Below, piece after piece: positions 18,511 through 27,866 of a stretch of DNA of 47,418 nt. This DNA is from Fusobacterium sp. (GTDB lineage: Bacteria > Fusobacteriota > Fusobacteriia > Fusobacteriales > Fusobacteriaceae): assembly GCF_029258315.1 (NCBI RefSeq), contig NZ_JARHZE010000008.1:1-47418 (forward strand), given 5' to 3'. The notes below the pieces were generated by a model that saw nothing but the letters and a program-made list of their open reading frames with translations, was not told the origin of the DNA and searched no databases. Made by a program: the position numbers and the translations under genes. The number at the start of each line of letters is the position of its first letter. Positions within the stretch are counted from its first letter, which is position 1.

Positions 18511-20148
18511 ATGTTAGAAATTTTAATGAAGGTCGTAGGTGGACTAGGTCTGTTTCTTTATGGGATGGAAAATATGTCTGGTGGAATGCAAAAAATTGCA
18601 GGAAAAAGATTAAAAAAGATTTTAACTATTTTAACAAAAAATAGACTTTTTGCTATAATAGCTGGAGTATTTATTACAGTATTAGTTCAATCTTCATCAG
18701 TAAGTACGGTAATGGCAGTTGGATTTGTTAATGCCTCATTATTAAGCTTAAACCAAGCTTTAGGTTTAATACTTGGAGCAAAGATAGGTACAACAGTTAC
18801 AGGTTGGTTATTAGCACTTAATATAGGAAAATTTGGTTTACCAATAGCTGGTATGGCAGCAATCTTTAGAATGTTCTCAAAAGATGAGAAAACAAAGATG
18901 AAAGCTTCAACAGTATTAGGACTTGGACTTATTTTCTTTGGACTTGAACTTATGAGTAAAGGGTTAGAACCAATTAGATCAATGCCAGAATTTGTAAGTT
19001 TATTTAGTTTATTTACAGCTGACTCATATTTAGGAGCTATAAAAGCAGCATTGGTTGGGGTATTCATAACAGCAATAGTACAATCATCAGCAGCTACTTT
19101 AGGAATCACTATAACTTTAGCATCACAAGGATTGATAACTTATCCAACAGCAGTAGCTCTTGTGTTAGGAGAAAACATAGGTACAACAATAACAGCTTTC
19201 TTAGCATCTCTTGGAGCAAATCCAAATGCTAAGAGAGCAGCTTATGCTAACTCTATAATAAGTATATTGGGGGTTTGTTGGGCTTTAGCTATATTCCCTC
19301 TTTACTTAAAATTTTTAAATAGTGTTGCTAATCCACAGAAGAACTTAGCTTTTGCCATAGCCACAGCTCATACAATGTTCAACATAATCAACGTAATTTT
19401 ATTTACACCATTTGTTGGATACTTGGGTAAATTTTTATGTAAAATAGTAAAAGATGATGGAAAAGGAACTTTAAAAGTTACAAAACTTGATAAGTTGATG
19501 GTAAAAACTCCTACTGTTGTAATAGAGCAATCTAAACAAGAGGTCATAAATATGAATGGCGAGATAAAAGAGATGTTAGAAATCTTACTTGACTTTTATA
19601 TGGAAGGACAAGAATTTTTATCAGATGATAAATTAAAAAGATTGAATGTTATAGAGGAGAGAATGGACTTATATCAAAAGGAGATAACAGATATAGGTTA
19701 CAGCATATTATCAGTTGACATCAGTTCTGAGATGAAAAATGATACTAGAAAAAATATAGAGATCAGTGATGAGTATGAAACAATAAGTGATTACGGAGTC
19801 AGAATAGGAAAAATCTTAAATAAATTTGCAGAATCAGAAATAAAACTTACAAGTGTAGAAAGAGAAAAATTAAAAAATCTTAACAGTCATATAGTTGATT
19901 TATATGAACTAATAAATGTAGGATTCAAAAATAAAGATAAGACTATATTTGCAATAGCAAATGAAAAATGCAATATGATACTAGCAGAATATAGAGCCGC
20001 AAAAGAATTACACCTAGAAAAAATTTCGACATTAGATATAACAGTAACTCAAAGTATAGGATATCTTGATCTATTAAATTATTATAGAAGATTAAGAGAT
20101 CACATATTTAACATAATTGAGTTATATTTAGTAGAAGATGATGAATAG
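18511..20148 (+). CDS. Na/Pi cotransporter family protein with PhoU-like C-terminal domain, copy 1
   Basis: The membrane part (about 1-310) carries the two inverted QSS repeats of the Na/Pi-cotransporter family: VQSSSVSTVMAVG and VQSSAATLGITITLA, each followed by a G-x-x-IGTT motif. The C-terminal ~200 residues are helical and PhoU-like (ISSEMKNDTRKNIEISDEYE). Expected role: sodium-coupled uptake of phosphate or another anion, with the PhoU-like tail regulating it. In the first repeat the usual GANIGTT reads GAKIGTT, unlike copy 2. I set the start at ATG 18511 after GGGAGG, not the track's TTG at 18499, which lies before the ribosome site. It follows valS after 83 bases with no terminator seen. 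Confidence 0.88.
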   Translation: MLEILMKVVGGLGLFLYGMENMSGGMQKIAGKRLKKILTILTKNRLFAIIAGVFITVLVQSSSVSTVMAVGFVNASLLSLNQALGLILGAKIGTTVTGWLLALNIGKFGLPIAGMAAIFRMFSKDEKTKMKASTVLGLGLIFFGLELMSKGLEPIRSMPEFVSLFSLFTADSYLGAIKAALVGVFITAIVQSSAATLGITITLASQGLITYPTAVALVLGENIGTTITAFLASLGANPNAKRAAYANSIISILGVCWALAIFPLYLKFLNSVANPQKNLAFAIATAHTMFNIINVILFTPFVGYLGKFLCKIVKDDGKGTLKVTKLDKLMVKTPTVVIEQSKQEVINMNGEIKEMLEILLDFYMEGQEFLSDDKLKRLNVIEERMDLYQKEITDIGYSILSVDISSEMKNDTRKNIEISDEYETISDYGVRIGKILNKFAESEIKLTSVEREKLKNLNSHIVDLYELINVGFKNKDKTIFAIANEKCNMILAEYRAAKELHLEKISTLDITVTQSIGYLDLLNYYRRLRDHIFNIIELYLVEDDE

Positions 20149-20185
20149 CTAAAAAATTTAATGGTTAAATACTTGGGAGGGTATA

Positions 20186-21823
20186 ATGTTAGAAATTTTA
20201 ATGAAGGTTGTTGGTGGTCTGGGGCTGTTCCTTTATGGAATGGATAATATGTCCAGTGGAATGCAAAAAATTGCTGGAAAGAAATTAAAGAAGATATTGA
20301 CTGTTTTAACAAAAAATAGAATCTTTGCTATAATGGCAGGGATATTTATCACAATGTTAGTTCAATCTTCTTCAGTGAGTACAGTAATGGCAGTTGGATT
20401 CGTAAATGCTTCTCTATTAAGCTTAAATCAAGCTTTAGGTTTAATACTAGGGGCAAACATAGGGACAACAGTTACAGGTTGGTTGTTAGCACTTAATATA
20501 GGAAAGTTTGGTTTACCAATAGCAGGAGTTGCAGCAATAGCTTATATGTTTAGTAAAAACGAAAAGACTAAAGTAAAAGCTTCAACAGTATTGGGACTTG
20601 GACTTATTTTCTTTGGACTTGAACTTATGAGTACAGGTTTAAAACCAATAAGATCAATGCCAGAGTTTGTAAATTTATTTAGTTTATTTACAGCAGACTC
20701 ATATTTTGGTGCTTTTAAAGCTGCATTAGTTGGAGCTTTTATAACAGCCTTAGTTCAATCATCAGCAGCTACTCTAGGAATTACAATAACTTTAGCATCA
20801 CAAGGATTGATAACTTATCCGACAGCAGTAGCACTTGTACTAGGTGAAAATGTAGGTACAACAATAACAGCTTTCTTAGCTTCAATAGGAGCAAATCCAA
20901 ATGCTAAGAGAGCAGCTTATGCACACTCAATTATAAATATAGTTGGGGTGATATGGGCAATATCAATATTCCCTATTTATTTAAAAATATTGGATATTGT
21001 AGCTAATCCACAAGAGAACCTAGCTTTTGGAATAGCCACAGCTCATACAATGTTTAATATAATCAACGTAATTTTATTCACGCCATTTGTTGGATATTTA
21101 GGTAAATTTTTGTATAAGGTTGTAAAAGATGACGGAAAAGGTGTAGAAAAAGTAACTCAACTTGATAAATTGATGATACAGACTCCTACTGTTGTAATAG
21201 AACAATCTAAACAAGAAGTTATACATATGAATGGCGAGATAAAAGAGATGTTAGATATCTTACTTAACTTCTATTTAGAGGGTAAAGAATTTTTATCAGA
21301 TGATAAATTAAAGAGATTATATGAGATTGAAGAGAGAATGGATTTATTCCAAAAAGAGATAACAGATATAGGTTACAGTATATTATCAGTGGATATCAGT
21401 TCAGAGATGAAAGATGACACTAGAAAAAATATAGAGATAAGTGATGAATACGAAACAATAAGTGACTATGGAGTTAGAATAGGAAAGATTTTAAATAGAT
21501 TTGCAGAATCTGAAATAAAATTAACAGAGGTTGAAAGAGTAAAATTAAAAACTTTAAACAGCCACATAGTAGACTTATATGAATTAATAAATGTAGGATT
21601 TAAAAATAAAGATAAGACTATATTTGCAATAGCAAACGAAAAATGTAGTGTGATACTAGAAGAATATAGAGCAGCTAAGGATTTACATTTGGAAAAAATT
21701 TCAACATTGGATATATCAGTAACTCAAAGTATAGGATATCTTGATTTATTAAATTATTACAGAAGGCTAAGAGATCATATTTCTAATATAATAGAATTAT
21801 ATTTAAGAGAAACTAATAATTAA
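20186..21823 (+). CDS. Na/Pi cotransporter family protein with PhoU-like C-terminal domain, copy 2
   Basis: This is a paralog of the preceding gene with exactly the same length (545 residues) and the same two-part layout. It has both conventional signature motifs, GANIGTT and GENVGTT, after the QSS repeats, so it is the more canonical copy. The C-terminal PhoU-like part differs by scattered substitutions. It starts 37 bases after copy 1 with ribosome site GGGAGGG, so the pair is probably co-transcribed. A strong terminator follows 6 bases after the stop. Substrate specificity (phosphate or other) cannot be read from sequence. Confidence 0.9.
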   Translation: MLEILMKVVGGLGLFLYGMDNMSSGMQKIAGKKLKKILTVLTKNRIFAIMAGIFITMLVQSSSVSTVMAVGFVNASLLSLNQALGLILGANIGTTVTGWLLALNIGKFGLPIAGVAAIAYMFSKNEKTKVKASTVLGLGLIFFGLELMSTGLKPIRSMPEFVNLFSLFTADSYFGAFKAALVGAFITALVQSSAATLGITITLASQGLITYPTAVALVLGENVGTTITAFLASIGANPNAKRAAYAHSIINIVGVIWAISIFPIYLKILDIVANPQENLAFGIATAHTMFNIINVILFTPFVGYLGKFLYKVVKDDGKGVEKVTQLDKLMIQTPTVVIEQSKQEVIHMNGEIKEMLDILLNFYLEGKEFLSDDKLKRLYEIEERMDLFQKEITDIGYSILSVDISSEMKDDTRKNIEISDEYETISDYGVRIGKILNRFAESEIKLTEVERVKLKTLNSHIVDLYELINVGFKNKDKTIFAIANEKCSVILEEYRAAKDLHLEKISTLDISVTQSIGYLDLLNYYRRLRDHISNIIELYLRETNN

Positions 21824-21829
21824 TGAATA

Positions 21830-21882
21830 GACTTTACAAACTAATGATTTTAATCTCAGTTTGTAAGGTCTTTTTCTTTTTT
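21830..21882 (+). terminator. Rho-independent terminator after the Na/Pi cotransporter pair
   Basis: GACTTTACAAACT pairs with AGTTTGTAAGGTC (13 bp, one G-U), followed by TTTTTCTTTTTT. It closes the transcript that may begin as far upstream as tig. Confidence 0.88.
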
Positions 21883-21986
21883 ACTAAATAAATGGTATTT
21901 AAAATTTAACAAATATTTTTATTTTAAAAATTAATTTAACTAAAAGTATTTGAAAAAAATACAAAAAATATTTTATTAATTAAAAA

Positions 21987-22015
21987 TTGTATTATATCAA
22001 TATTTATGTTAAAAT
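21987..22015 (+). promoter_or_regulatory. Promoter of the CoA-transferase gene
   Basis: TTGTAT, a 17-base spacer and TAAAAT lie about 50 bases before the start codon. The surrounding 21883-22063 is extremely AT-rich and holds no gene that I can see. Confidence 0.55.
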
Positions 22016-22063
22016 GTTATAGAAGAAATTAAAATACAAAAAGTTTTTAAGGAGGGTATCATC

Positions 22064-23413
22064 TTGTTAACAAATTATGAAAATGAGTACAAAAGCAAAT
22101 TAGTTTCTGCTGAAGAAGCTGCTAGAGTAATCAAATCAGGAGATTTCGTTGATTATGGGTGGTGTGGAACTACAACAGATGCAGTAGACAGAGAGTTTGC
22201 AAAAAGAATTACAGAGGTAGAAGATGTAAATATTTTCGGAGGAGTTTTATTAAAACAACCTGAAATATTTAAAGTCGAAGGTGGAGAAAATCACTTCACT
22301 TGGAACTCTTGGCACGCAAGTGGAATTGAAAGAAAAAGAATAGGAGCTGGACAAGGATTTTATTCACCAATCAGATACTCAGAAGTACCTGGATTTTATA
22401 GAAAAGGATTCCAAAAAATAGATGTAGCTATATTACAAGTTACACCAATGGATAAATTTGGATATTTTAATTTCAGCGTAAGCCCAAGCCACTCTATGGC
22501 TGTGTGTGAAAACGCAAAAGTTGTTATAGTTGAAGTAAATAAAAACTTACCAGTTTGTCAAGGAGGATATGAGAATGCTATCCATGTATCTCAAGTAGAT
22601 ATGATAGTAGAGGGAGATAATCCAAAAGTATCAATACTTCCAGGACCTGGAGAAGCAACAGATGTAGACAATGCAGTTGCAAAATTAATAGTTGAAGAGT
22701 TAGAAGACGGATCTTGTATCCAATTAGGAATCGGTGGAATGCCAACAGCAGTAGGATCTTTAATAGCAAAATCTGATTTAAAAGATCTAGGAGTTCACTC
22801 AGAAATGTATGTTGACTCTTTCGTTGAAATGGCAAAAGCTGGAAAAATAACAGGATCTAAGAAAAATATAGATAGATTTAGACAAACATTTGCATTCGCT
22901 GCTGGAGGAGAAGAGTTATATGAATATTTAAATGATAACCCTGAAATAATGGCAGCACCAGTTGATTATGTAAATGATGTAAGAGTAGTATCTCAAATAG
23001 ACAATTTTATATCAATAAATAACGCTGTTGACTTAGACTTATTTGGACAAGTAAATGCTGAATCAGCAGGAACAAAACATATAAGTGGAGCTGGAGGACA
23101 ATTAGACTTCGTTCTAGGAGCTTACTTATCAAAAGGTGGAAAATCTTTCATCTGTTGTTCATCATCATTTATGGGAAAAGATGGAAAACTTCAATCAAGA
23201 ATTCGTCCAACTTTAACTGAGGGAACAATAGTAACAGACACAAGAGCAAATACTCACTTTGTAGTAACTGAGTATGGTAAAGCTAACCTAAAAGGTAAAA
23301 CAACTTGGCAAAGAGCTGAGGCTTTAATCAACATTGCTCACCCAGATTTCAGAGAAGAGCTTATAAAAGAAGCTGAAAAAATGAAAATCTGGAGAAAATC
23401 AAACAAAAAATAA
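22064..23413 (+). CDS. Butyryl-CoA:acetate / 4-hydroxybutyrate-type CoA-transferase
   Basis: The protein belongs to the acetyl-CoA hydrolase/transferase family (449 residues). The glycine-rich [11 protein letters not shown] (about 222-231), the probable catalytic Glu247 in GVHSEMYVD, and the C-terminal [16 protein letters not shown] are marks of the butyryl-CoA:acetate and 4-hydroxybutyrate CoA-transferase group. It would transfer CoA from butyryl-CoA to acetate, releasing butyrate, the last step of fusobacterial amino-acid fermentation. Other acyl-CoAs are possible. The start is TTG 22064, with GGAGGG seven bases upstream. It is monocistronic or reads into the cobalamin riboswitch, since no terminator lies directly after it. 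Confidence 0.85.
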   Translation: MLTNYENEYKSKLVSAEEAARVIKSGDFVDYGWCGTTTDAVDREFAKRITEVEDVNIFGGVLLKQPEIFKVEGGENHFTWNSWHASGIERKRIGAGQGFYSPIRYSEVPGFYRKGFQKIDVAILQVTPMDKFGYFNFSVSPSHSMAVCENAKVVIVEVNKNLPVCQGGYENAIHVSQVDMIVEGDNPKVSILPGPGEATDVDNAVAKLIVEELEDGSCIQLGIGGMPTAVGSLIAKSDLKDLGVHSEMYVDSFVEMAKAGKITGSKKNIDRFRQTFAFAAGGEELYEYLNDNPEIMAAPVDYVNDVRVVSQIDNFISINNAVDLDLFGQVNAESAGTKHISGAGGQLDFVLGAYLSKGGKSFICCSSSFMGKDGKLQSRIRPTLTEGTIVTDTRANTHFVVTEYGKANLKGKTTWQRAEALINIAHPDFREELIKEAEKMKIWRKSNKK

Positions 23414-23419
23414 TTAAAA

Positions 23420-23570
23420 TTTAAAGATTAGAAGATGTGGAAACTGGTGAAAATCCAGTACAGGCTTACCCCTACTGTGTTTATAGAGCAATCTATATTA
23501 AGTCAGGTCGCATAATATTAACCATATTTTTGGGTGGGGAAATGTGGAAATTATCATATTTGAAATAGTA
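23420..23570 (+). promoter_or_regulatory. Cobalamin (B12) riboswitch
   Basis: The conserved aptamer core is readable: GTGGAAACTGGTGAAAATCC, then the B12-box region CAGGCTTACCCCTACTGTG, and later AAGTCAGGTCGCAT. This order fits the adenosylcobalamin aptamer. It lies directly ahead of cobalt-uptake genes, with a terminator as expression platform, so B12 should shut the operon off. The edges are approximate. Confidence 0.88.
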
Positions 23571-23592
23571 TTTAAATATGAAATTTTTATAG

Positions 23593-23630
23593 TGCACACA
23601 ATTCTTTATAGGTTGTGTGCATTTTATTTT
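23593..23630 (+). terminator. Riboswitch-controlled terminator before cbiQ
   Basis: TGCACACAA pairs with TTGTGTGCA (9 bp) and is followed by TTTTATTTT. It ends just before the cbiQ ribosome site and is probably formed when B12 is bound. Confidence 0.85.
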
Positions 23631-23640
23631 GGAGAGATTT

Positions 23641-24492
23641 ATGGAAAAATTAATTATAATAATAACAATTTTTTTATTAATTTTTTATTTAAAGAAAAAA
23701 AATGAGATCTATAAAAAAGATAATGAAAAAAATTTAGAATATTATAGCTATAACTCAAAAATAAATAATTGGAATCCTTATCTAAAAGTATATTATTCAA
23801 TGATATTATTAATTTTATGTATCAGTACATCAAATATTTTTTTATCAATTTCAGTGATATTGATAGGTGGATTTATAACAATCTTTTTAGGAAAAATCCC
23901 ACTAAAAAAATATCTGAAATTTTTAAAAATACCAATGTTCTTTTTAATAATCAGTATAATAGCTATAAATCTAAATTTTTCAAGGGAGATAGCAGAGGGA
24001 TATTACTTAAGAATAAACGATTTTTTTATCTATACAACAGATAAAAATATAGAAAAGAGTATAGTTTTATTCTTTAGATCTTTTGGTGGAATATCTGCTA
24101 TGTATCTACTAGCCCTATCAACCCCTATAAATGAGATAATATTGGTTATGAAAAAATCAAAGTGTCCAAAGGTGATTGTTGAGTTGATGTATCTAATTTA
24201 TAGATTTATTTTTATTTTGACAGACACTCAAAGGGAGATGAGAAAATCCATTGAGTCAAGACTTGGATTTATAAATTATAGAACCTCATTATTTTCTTTT
24301 GGAAAGATTATTTCAAATCTTTTATTGATCTCTTTAAAAAAAGCAGAGATGTTTTATGATTCTATGGAGTCAAGAGGTTATAGAGGGGAGATAAAATTTT
24401 TAGAGAGAGATAAAGAAATTAATAAAAAAGTTTTTATTGGAATGGTGTTATCTATTATTTATTTGATAGGAATTTGTTTGGTAGTTAGGTGA
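23641..24492 (+). CDS. cbiQ: Energy-coupling factor cobalt transporter transmembrane protein CbiQ
   Basis: CbiQ is the membrane T-component that couples the CbiO ATPase to the CbiM/CbiN substrate unit. The protein has about six hydrophobic segments and the cytoplasmic coupling motif around MFYDSMESRGYRG near residue 240. The start is ATG 23641 behind GGAGAG; the track's GTG at 23617 lies in the terminator hairpin and must be wrong. That gives 283 residues, slightly longer than many CbiQ proteins because of a charged N-terminal region (KKKNEIYKKDNEKN) after the first membrane helix. It is the first gene after the B12 riboswitch. Confidence 0.9.
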   Translation: MEKLIIIITIFLLIFYLKKKNEIYKKDNEKNLEYYSYNSKINNWNPYLKVYYSMILLILCISTSNIFLSISVILIGGFITIFLGKIPLKKYLKFLKIPMFFLIISIIAINLNFSREIAEGYYLRINDFFIYTTDKNIEKSIVLFFRSFGGISAMYLLALSTPINEIILVMKKSKCPKVIVELMYLIYRFIFILTDTQREMRKSIESRLGFINYRTSLFSFGKIISNLLLISLKKAEMFYDSMESRGYRGEIKFLERDKEINKKVFIGMVLSIIYLIGICLVVR

Positions 24493-24501
24493 TAAAAAAT
24501 T

Positions 24502-25329
24502 ATGAAAGATGAAGTAATAAGAGTTGAAGATCTAAGATTTTCATATAATGAAGAGAGGGAGATCTTAAAAGGGATAAACCTTAAGATATTTTCTGGTGAA
24601 AAGATAGCAGTTTTAGGGAATAATGGATCAGGTAAAACAACCTTTTTTATGAATTTAAACGGGGTTTATTTATTTGATAGTGGAAGAATTTATTTGAGAG
24701 AAAGAGAGATTGGTAAAAAGAAAGAGGATTTAAATTATCTTAGAAAAAAGATTGGAATAGTTTTCCAAAATCCAGATAATCAAATAATAGGAGCTACTGT
24801 ATTTGATGAACTATCCTTTGGACTTATAAACTTAGGACTTGATAAAAAAGAGGTGCTAAGTAGGATAGAGGAGATAGCTGAAAAGATGGACTTAAAAAAA
24901 TATTTGGACACCCCTTCACACTACTTGAGTGGTGGAGAGAAAAAAAGACTTTGTATAGCTGATATTGTGGCTATGAAACCAGATATATTTATTTTTGATG
25001 AGCCAACAGCTGAGCTTGATCAATTTAATATAAGGATATTGGAGGATATTTTAGATGGATTGAAAAAAGAAAATAAAACAATACTTCTATCAACTCACGA
25101 TATAGATTTTGCTTTTAAGTTTGCAGATAGAGTGGTAATTTTTTCTGATGGAAATATAATTGGGGATGGAACACCTAAAGAGATATTTTCAAATGATGAA
25201 CTTTTAAAAAAAGCAAATTTAAAAAAGCCGATTGTTTTTGAAATCTATGAGGAGTTAGTTAGAAAAAATATAATAAAGCCTCAAGAAATTTTACCAAAGG
25301 ATATTGAAGAATTAAAAAAATTAATTTAA
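24502..25329 (+). CDS. cbiO: Cobalt ECF transporter ATP-binding protein CbiO
   Basis: This ABC ATPase powers cobalt uptake. Walker A GNNGSGKTT, Q-loop VFQNPDNQ, signature LSGGEKKR, Walker B IFIFDEPTAELD and the switch histidine in LSTHDIDFA are all present, so it looks fully active. The 275 residues are typical. It starts 9 bases after cbiQ, whose end AGGTGA also supplies the ribosome site. A single ATPase gene implies a homodimer. Confidence 0.94.
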   Translation: MKDEVIRVEDLRFSYNEEREILKGINLKIFSGEKIAVLGNNGSGKTTFFMNLNGVYLFDSGRIYLREREIGKKKEDLNYLRKKIGIVFQNPDNQIIGATVFDELSFGLINLGLDKKEVLSRIEEIAEKMDLKKYLDTPSHYLSGGEKKRLCIADIVAMKPDIFIFDEPTAELDQFNIRILEDILDGLKKENKTILLSTHDIDFAFKFADRVVIFSDGNIIGDGTPKEIFSNDELLKKANLKKPIVFEIYEELVRKNIIKPQEILPKDIEELKKLI

Positions 25330-25339
25330 AGGAGAAGAA

Positions 25340-26062
25340 ATGAAAAAATTAAGTTTAAAAAATTTATTACCAGCATTTATGGTATTAATATTTTCTAGTG
25401 CAAATGCAATGCATATAATGGAAGGATACCTACCTGTAAAATACAGTTTACTTTGGATAGTTGTATCCCTACCTTTTGTTTTATATGGAATGAAATCTAT
25501 AAAAAGTAGATTGAATGAAAACCCAAGAAATATAACTTTAATAGCTATGGCAGGGGCCTTTATATTTGTTATCTCATCTTTAAAAATCCCTTCTGTAACA
25601 GGAAGTTGTTCTCATATGACAGGAACAGGACTTGGGGCAATACTTTTTGGACCCTCAATAGTGGCAGTTCTTGGACTTATAGTTTTACTTTTCCAAGCTC
25701 TTTTATTAGCTCACGGAGGAATAACTACAATAGGAGCTAACACTTTTTCTATGAGTATAGCAGGACCAATAATAACTTTTATCATCTATAAACTATGTTT
25801 AAGAATGAAAGTAAATAAAAGAATTGCTATATTTTTAGGGGCTATGTTAGGAGATCTAGCAACTTACTGTGTAACAAGTTTACAACTTGCAATGGCTTTC
25901 CCTTCAGAAAATGGTGGAGTTTTAGTATCAGCTGTAAAATTCTTAGGAGTTTTTGCACCAACACAACTACCTCTTTCAATTATCGAGGGAATATTAACAG
26001 TTATTATAATAATCGGTTTAGAAAAATATGCTAGAAAAGAGTTAAGAAATATAAAATTTTAG
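25340..26062 (+). CDS. cbiM: Cobalt ECF transporter substrate-binding membrane protein CbiM
   Basis: CbiM captures Co(II). A signal peptide (about 1-23, ending SSANA) precedes MHIMEGYLP. In this family the mature N-terminal Met-His pair coordinates the metal, so cleavage after ANA would expose the binding site. Further conserved parts: GSCSHMTGTGLGAILFGP and LLLAHGGITTIGANTFSM. The 240 residues and about seven membrane segments are normal. RBS AAGGAG. Specificity for cobalt rather than nickel is supported by the B12 riboswitch and the presence of cbiN. Confidence 0.94.
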   Translation: MKKLSLKNLLPAFMVLIFSSANAMHIMEGYLPVKYSLLWIVVSLPFVLYGMKSIKSRLNENPRNITLIAMAGAFIFVISSLKIPSVTGSCSHMTGTGLGAILFGPSIVAVLGLIVLLFQALLLAHGGITTIGANTFSMSIAGPIITFIIYKLCLRMKVNKRIAIFLGAMLGDLATYCVTSLQLAMAFPSENGGVLVSAVKFLGVFAPTQLPLSIIEGILTVIIIIGLEKYARKELRNIKF

Positions 26063-26071
26063 GAGGAAAAG

Positions 26072-26389
26072 ATGAGTAAAGATAAAAAATTAGTGGTAAG
26101 TTTATTGTTGGTAGTAATGCTTATGGCAATATCTCCAATATTTTTATTAAAAGATGCAGAGTTTGGTGGATCTGATGACGCTGGAAGTGTTATGATAGAG
26201 AGTATACACGAAGGATATGAGCCTTGGTTTGAACCAATCCTTGAAAAAGCAATAGGTGGAGAGTTACCTGGAGAGGTTGAAAGTTTATTTTTCTGTCTAC
26301 AAACTGCTATAGGTGTTGGAATAATAGCTTTCTATATGGGGCGTATGGTAGAGAGAAAGAGATTAGGTAAAGAGGACGAAGATTTATAA
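26072..26389 (+). CDS. cbiN: Cobalt ECF transporter auxiliary protein CbiN
   Basis: This short membrane protein needed with CbiM has two membrane helices (about 7-25 and 80-98). The extracytoplasmic loop between them contains FGGSDDAGS and YEPWFEPI, typical of CbiN. It is 105 residues, 9 bases after cbiM, and is the last gene of the operon, followed by a terminator. Confidence 0.93.
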   Translation: MSKDKKLVVSLLLVVMLMAISPIFLLKDAEFGGSDDAGSVMIESIHEGYEPWFEPILEKAIGGELPGEVESLFFCLQTAIGVGIIAFYMGRMVERKRLGKEDEDL

Positions 26390-26433
26390 AATATTTTGAG
26401 ATTATAAAAATAAAAAAATAAATTTTAAAAATT

Positions 26434-26467
26434 GCTAGAGAAATTTTTTATTTCTTTAGCTTTTTTT
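26434..26467 (+). terminator. Terminator of the cbiQOMN operon
   Basis: GCTAGAGAAA pairs with TTTCTTTAGC (one G-U), followed by TTTTTTT. Confidence 0.85.
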
Positions 26468-26510
26468 ATTATTGATGAAATTATAATCTATTTTTTAGAA
26501 AATAATTTTA

Positions 26511-26553
26511 TAAAAAATGCACCCTCAATCTAATTTTAAAGATTTTAGGTGCA
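26511..26553 (-). terminator. Terminator of the two-component system operon
   Basis: On the minus strand TGCACC and AATCT pair with AGATT and GGTGCA around a short loop, followed by TTTTTT. It starts 9 bases after the histidine kinase stop and faces the cbi terminator. Confidence 0.8.
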
Positions 26554-26561
26554 AGATACTA

Positions 26562-27866
26562 TTAGTTAATTTTATTAGGAAGTTTTATAACAAACAGAGT
26601 ACCTGTTTTAGTTTCAGCAAGATAAATATCCCCTTCTAAGTATTCAACAATAGATTTACAGATAGAAAGTCCAAGTCCACTTCCCCCATTATACCCTTTT
26701 ATAAAAGGAGAGAATAAAAATTCTCTTTCTTTTTCAGGAACAGAAGTACCATCATTATAAAAATAAAGGTATAAATTTTCTCCAACTGTTTTAGTTGAAA
26801 TTGAGAAAAAACTTTCAGAATATTTTAATTGGTTAGTTATTAAATTTTCTACTAAAATTTTCACTTTTTCTTTATTCGTTTTGAAAGTTATATTTTTATC
26901 AATAGCTAAACTAAATTTTTTAGAACTTTCTTTCACAGCCAAAAGATCTAAAACTTTTAAAACAACCTCTGAAAAATTAAATTCCTCTATATTTTCATCA
27001 AAATTATTAGCAAACTCCAAATGGATAATAGTTATTAAGTCCTGAACTTTTTGTTTCATTCTATGAGTTTGGGTGATAATAGTTTCAAGAGTAGAATTTA
27101 AATCCCCCTTAGGATAAAGATTATCCATAGCAGATGTAGTGTAACCTTCTATTATCATAAGAGGTGTTTTCATCTCGTGGGATATATATTGTAAGGTTGT
27201 TTGTCTCAAAGCACTTTCTTTATCCAAAGTCTCTTTCATAATTTTTAAATCAGATATAAGGTGTTGAAACTCTAAATCTGTTGTCTTTATAGGTATATCT
27301 TTAACCTTTTTTCCCTCTGTTATTTTCTTAGTATACTCTCTAAGTTTTTTTATATCCATATAAAGCTCTTTACTTACAAAATAAGTATAGCAAATAGATA
27401 CACCTACTAAGAATAGTATAAATCCTAAAAACCAAAGGCAAATTTTTGGAAAAATATCAGCATAAATATTTTTTACAACAGAATATTCATAGATAGTTTC
27501 CCCATTTTTTAATTCTAACTCAATAGTATAAAGAAGATGTTTTCCATCTATTTTATCTTTATAAAGTTTGCTTATCTCTTTTTGAGATTTTGCATTATTT
27601 TCTATAATATCAGCAACTTTTTCTCCGTGAATACTCTGAACTACATCAATACTATTTGTAGTGACTCCTAGTATCCATTCATTTTCAATTCCAAGATCTT
27701 TTTTTTGATTAAGTGCATAATTAGATATAACTCTGTCCTCAAAAATTTTACTGAAATGCACAAATGACCAGTAATAAACAATAGAGATAGAAGTGATTGA
27801 TATAAAAACTATAAAAATAGTAGTAAAAAATATTATTCTAGTTCTGATATTTTTTAGTTTTTTCAT
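26562..27866 (-). CDS. Sensor histidine kinase of a two-component system
   Basis: The 434-residue membrane kinase has TM1 at about 11-32, an extracytoplasmic sensor of roughly 100 residues (no named fold seen), TM2 at about 141-163, a HAMP-like linker, a HisKA box with His230 (QYISHEMKTPLMI), N-box LVENLITNQLKYSE, and G-box GGSGLGLSICKSIV with FSPFIKG before it. All catalytic parts look intact. Its ATG overlaps the regulator stop (ATGA), so the two are co-translated. The ligand is unknown. The divergent carrier and opine-dehydrogenase genes suggest it senses their substrate, an inference from position. Confidence 0.92.
   Translation of the reverse strand: MKKLKNIRTRIIFFTTIFIVFISITSISIVYYWSFVHFSKIFEDRVISNYALNQKKDLGIENEWILGVTTNSIDVVQSIHGEKVADIIENNAKSQKEISKLYKDKIDGKHLLYTIELELKNGETIYEYSVVKNIYADIFPKICLWFLGFILFLVGVSICYTYFVSKELYMDIKKLREYTKKITEGKKVKDIPIKTTDLEFQHLISDLKIMKETLDKESALRQTTLQYISHEMKTPLMIIEGYTTSAMDNLYPKGDLNSTLETIITQTHRMKQKVQDLITIIHLEFANNFDENIEEFNFSEVVLKVLDLLAVKESSKKFSLAIDKNITFKTNKEKVKILVENLITNQLKYSESFFSISTKTVGENLYLYFYNDGTSVPEKEREFLFSPFIKGYNGGSGLGLSICKSIVEYLEGDIYLAETKTGTLFVIKLPNKIN

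Larger units (their letters stand above)
18493..21823 (+). repeat. Tandem duplication of a Na/phosphate cotransporter gene
   Basis: Copy 1 (18493-20148) and copy 2 (20167-21823) are alike from AAATACTTGGGAGG, before the ribosome site, to near the end. Both encode 545 residues. Long identical stretches remain at DNA level, such as the start ATGTTAGAAATTTTAATGAA, so a gene plus its translation signal was duplicated head to tail. Confidence 0.9.

Noticed and set aside
23617-23640. Longer cbiQ start from the ORF track (GTG)
   Set aside because: It lies in the terminator hairpin of the riboswitch; ATG 23641 has the proper GGAGAG site.
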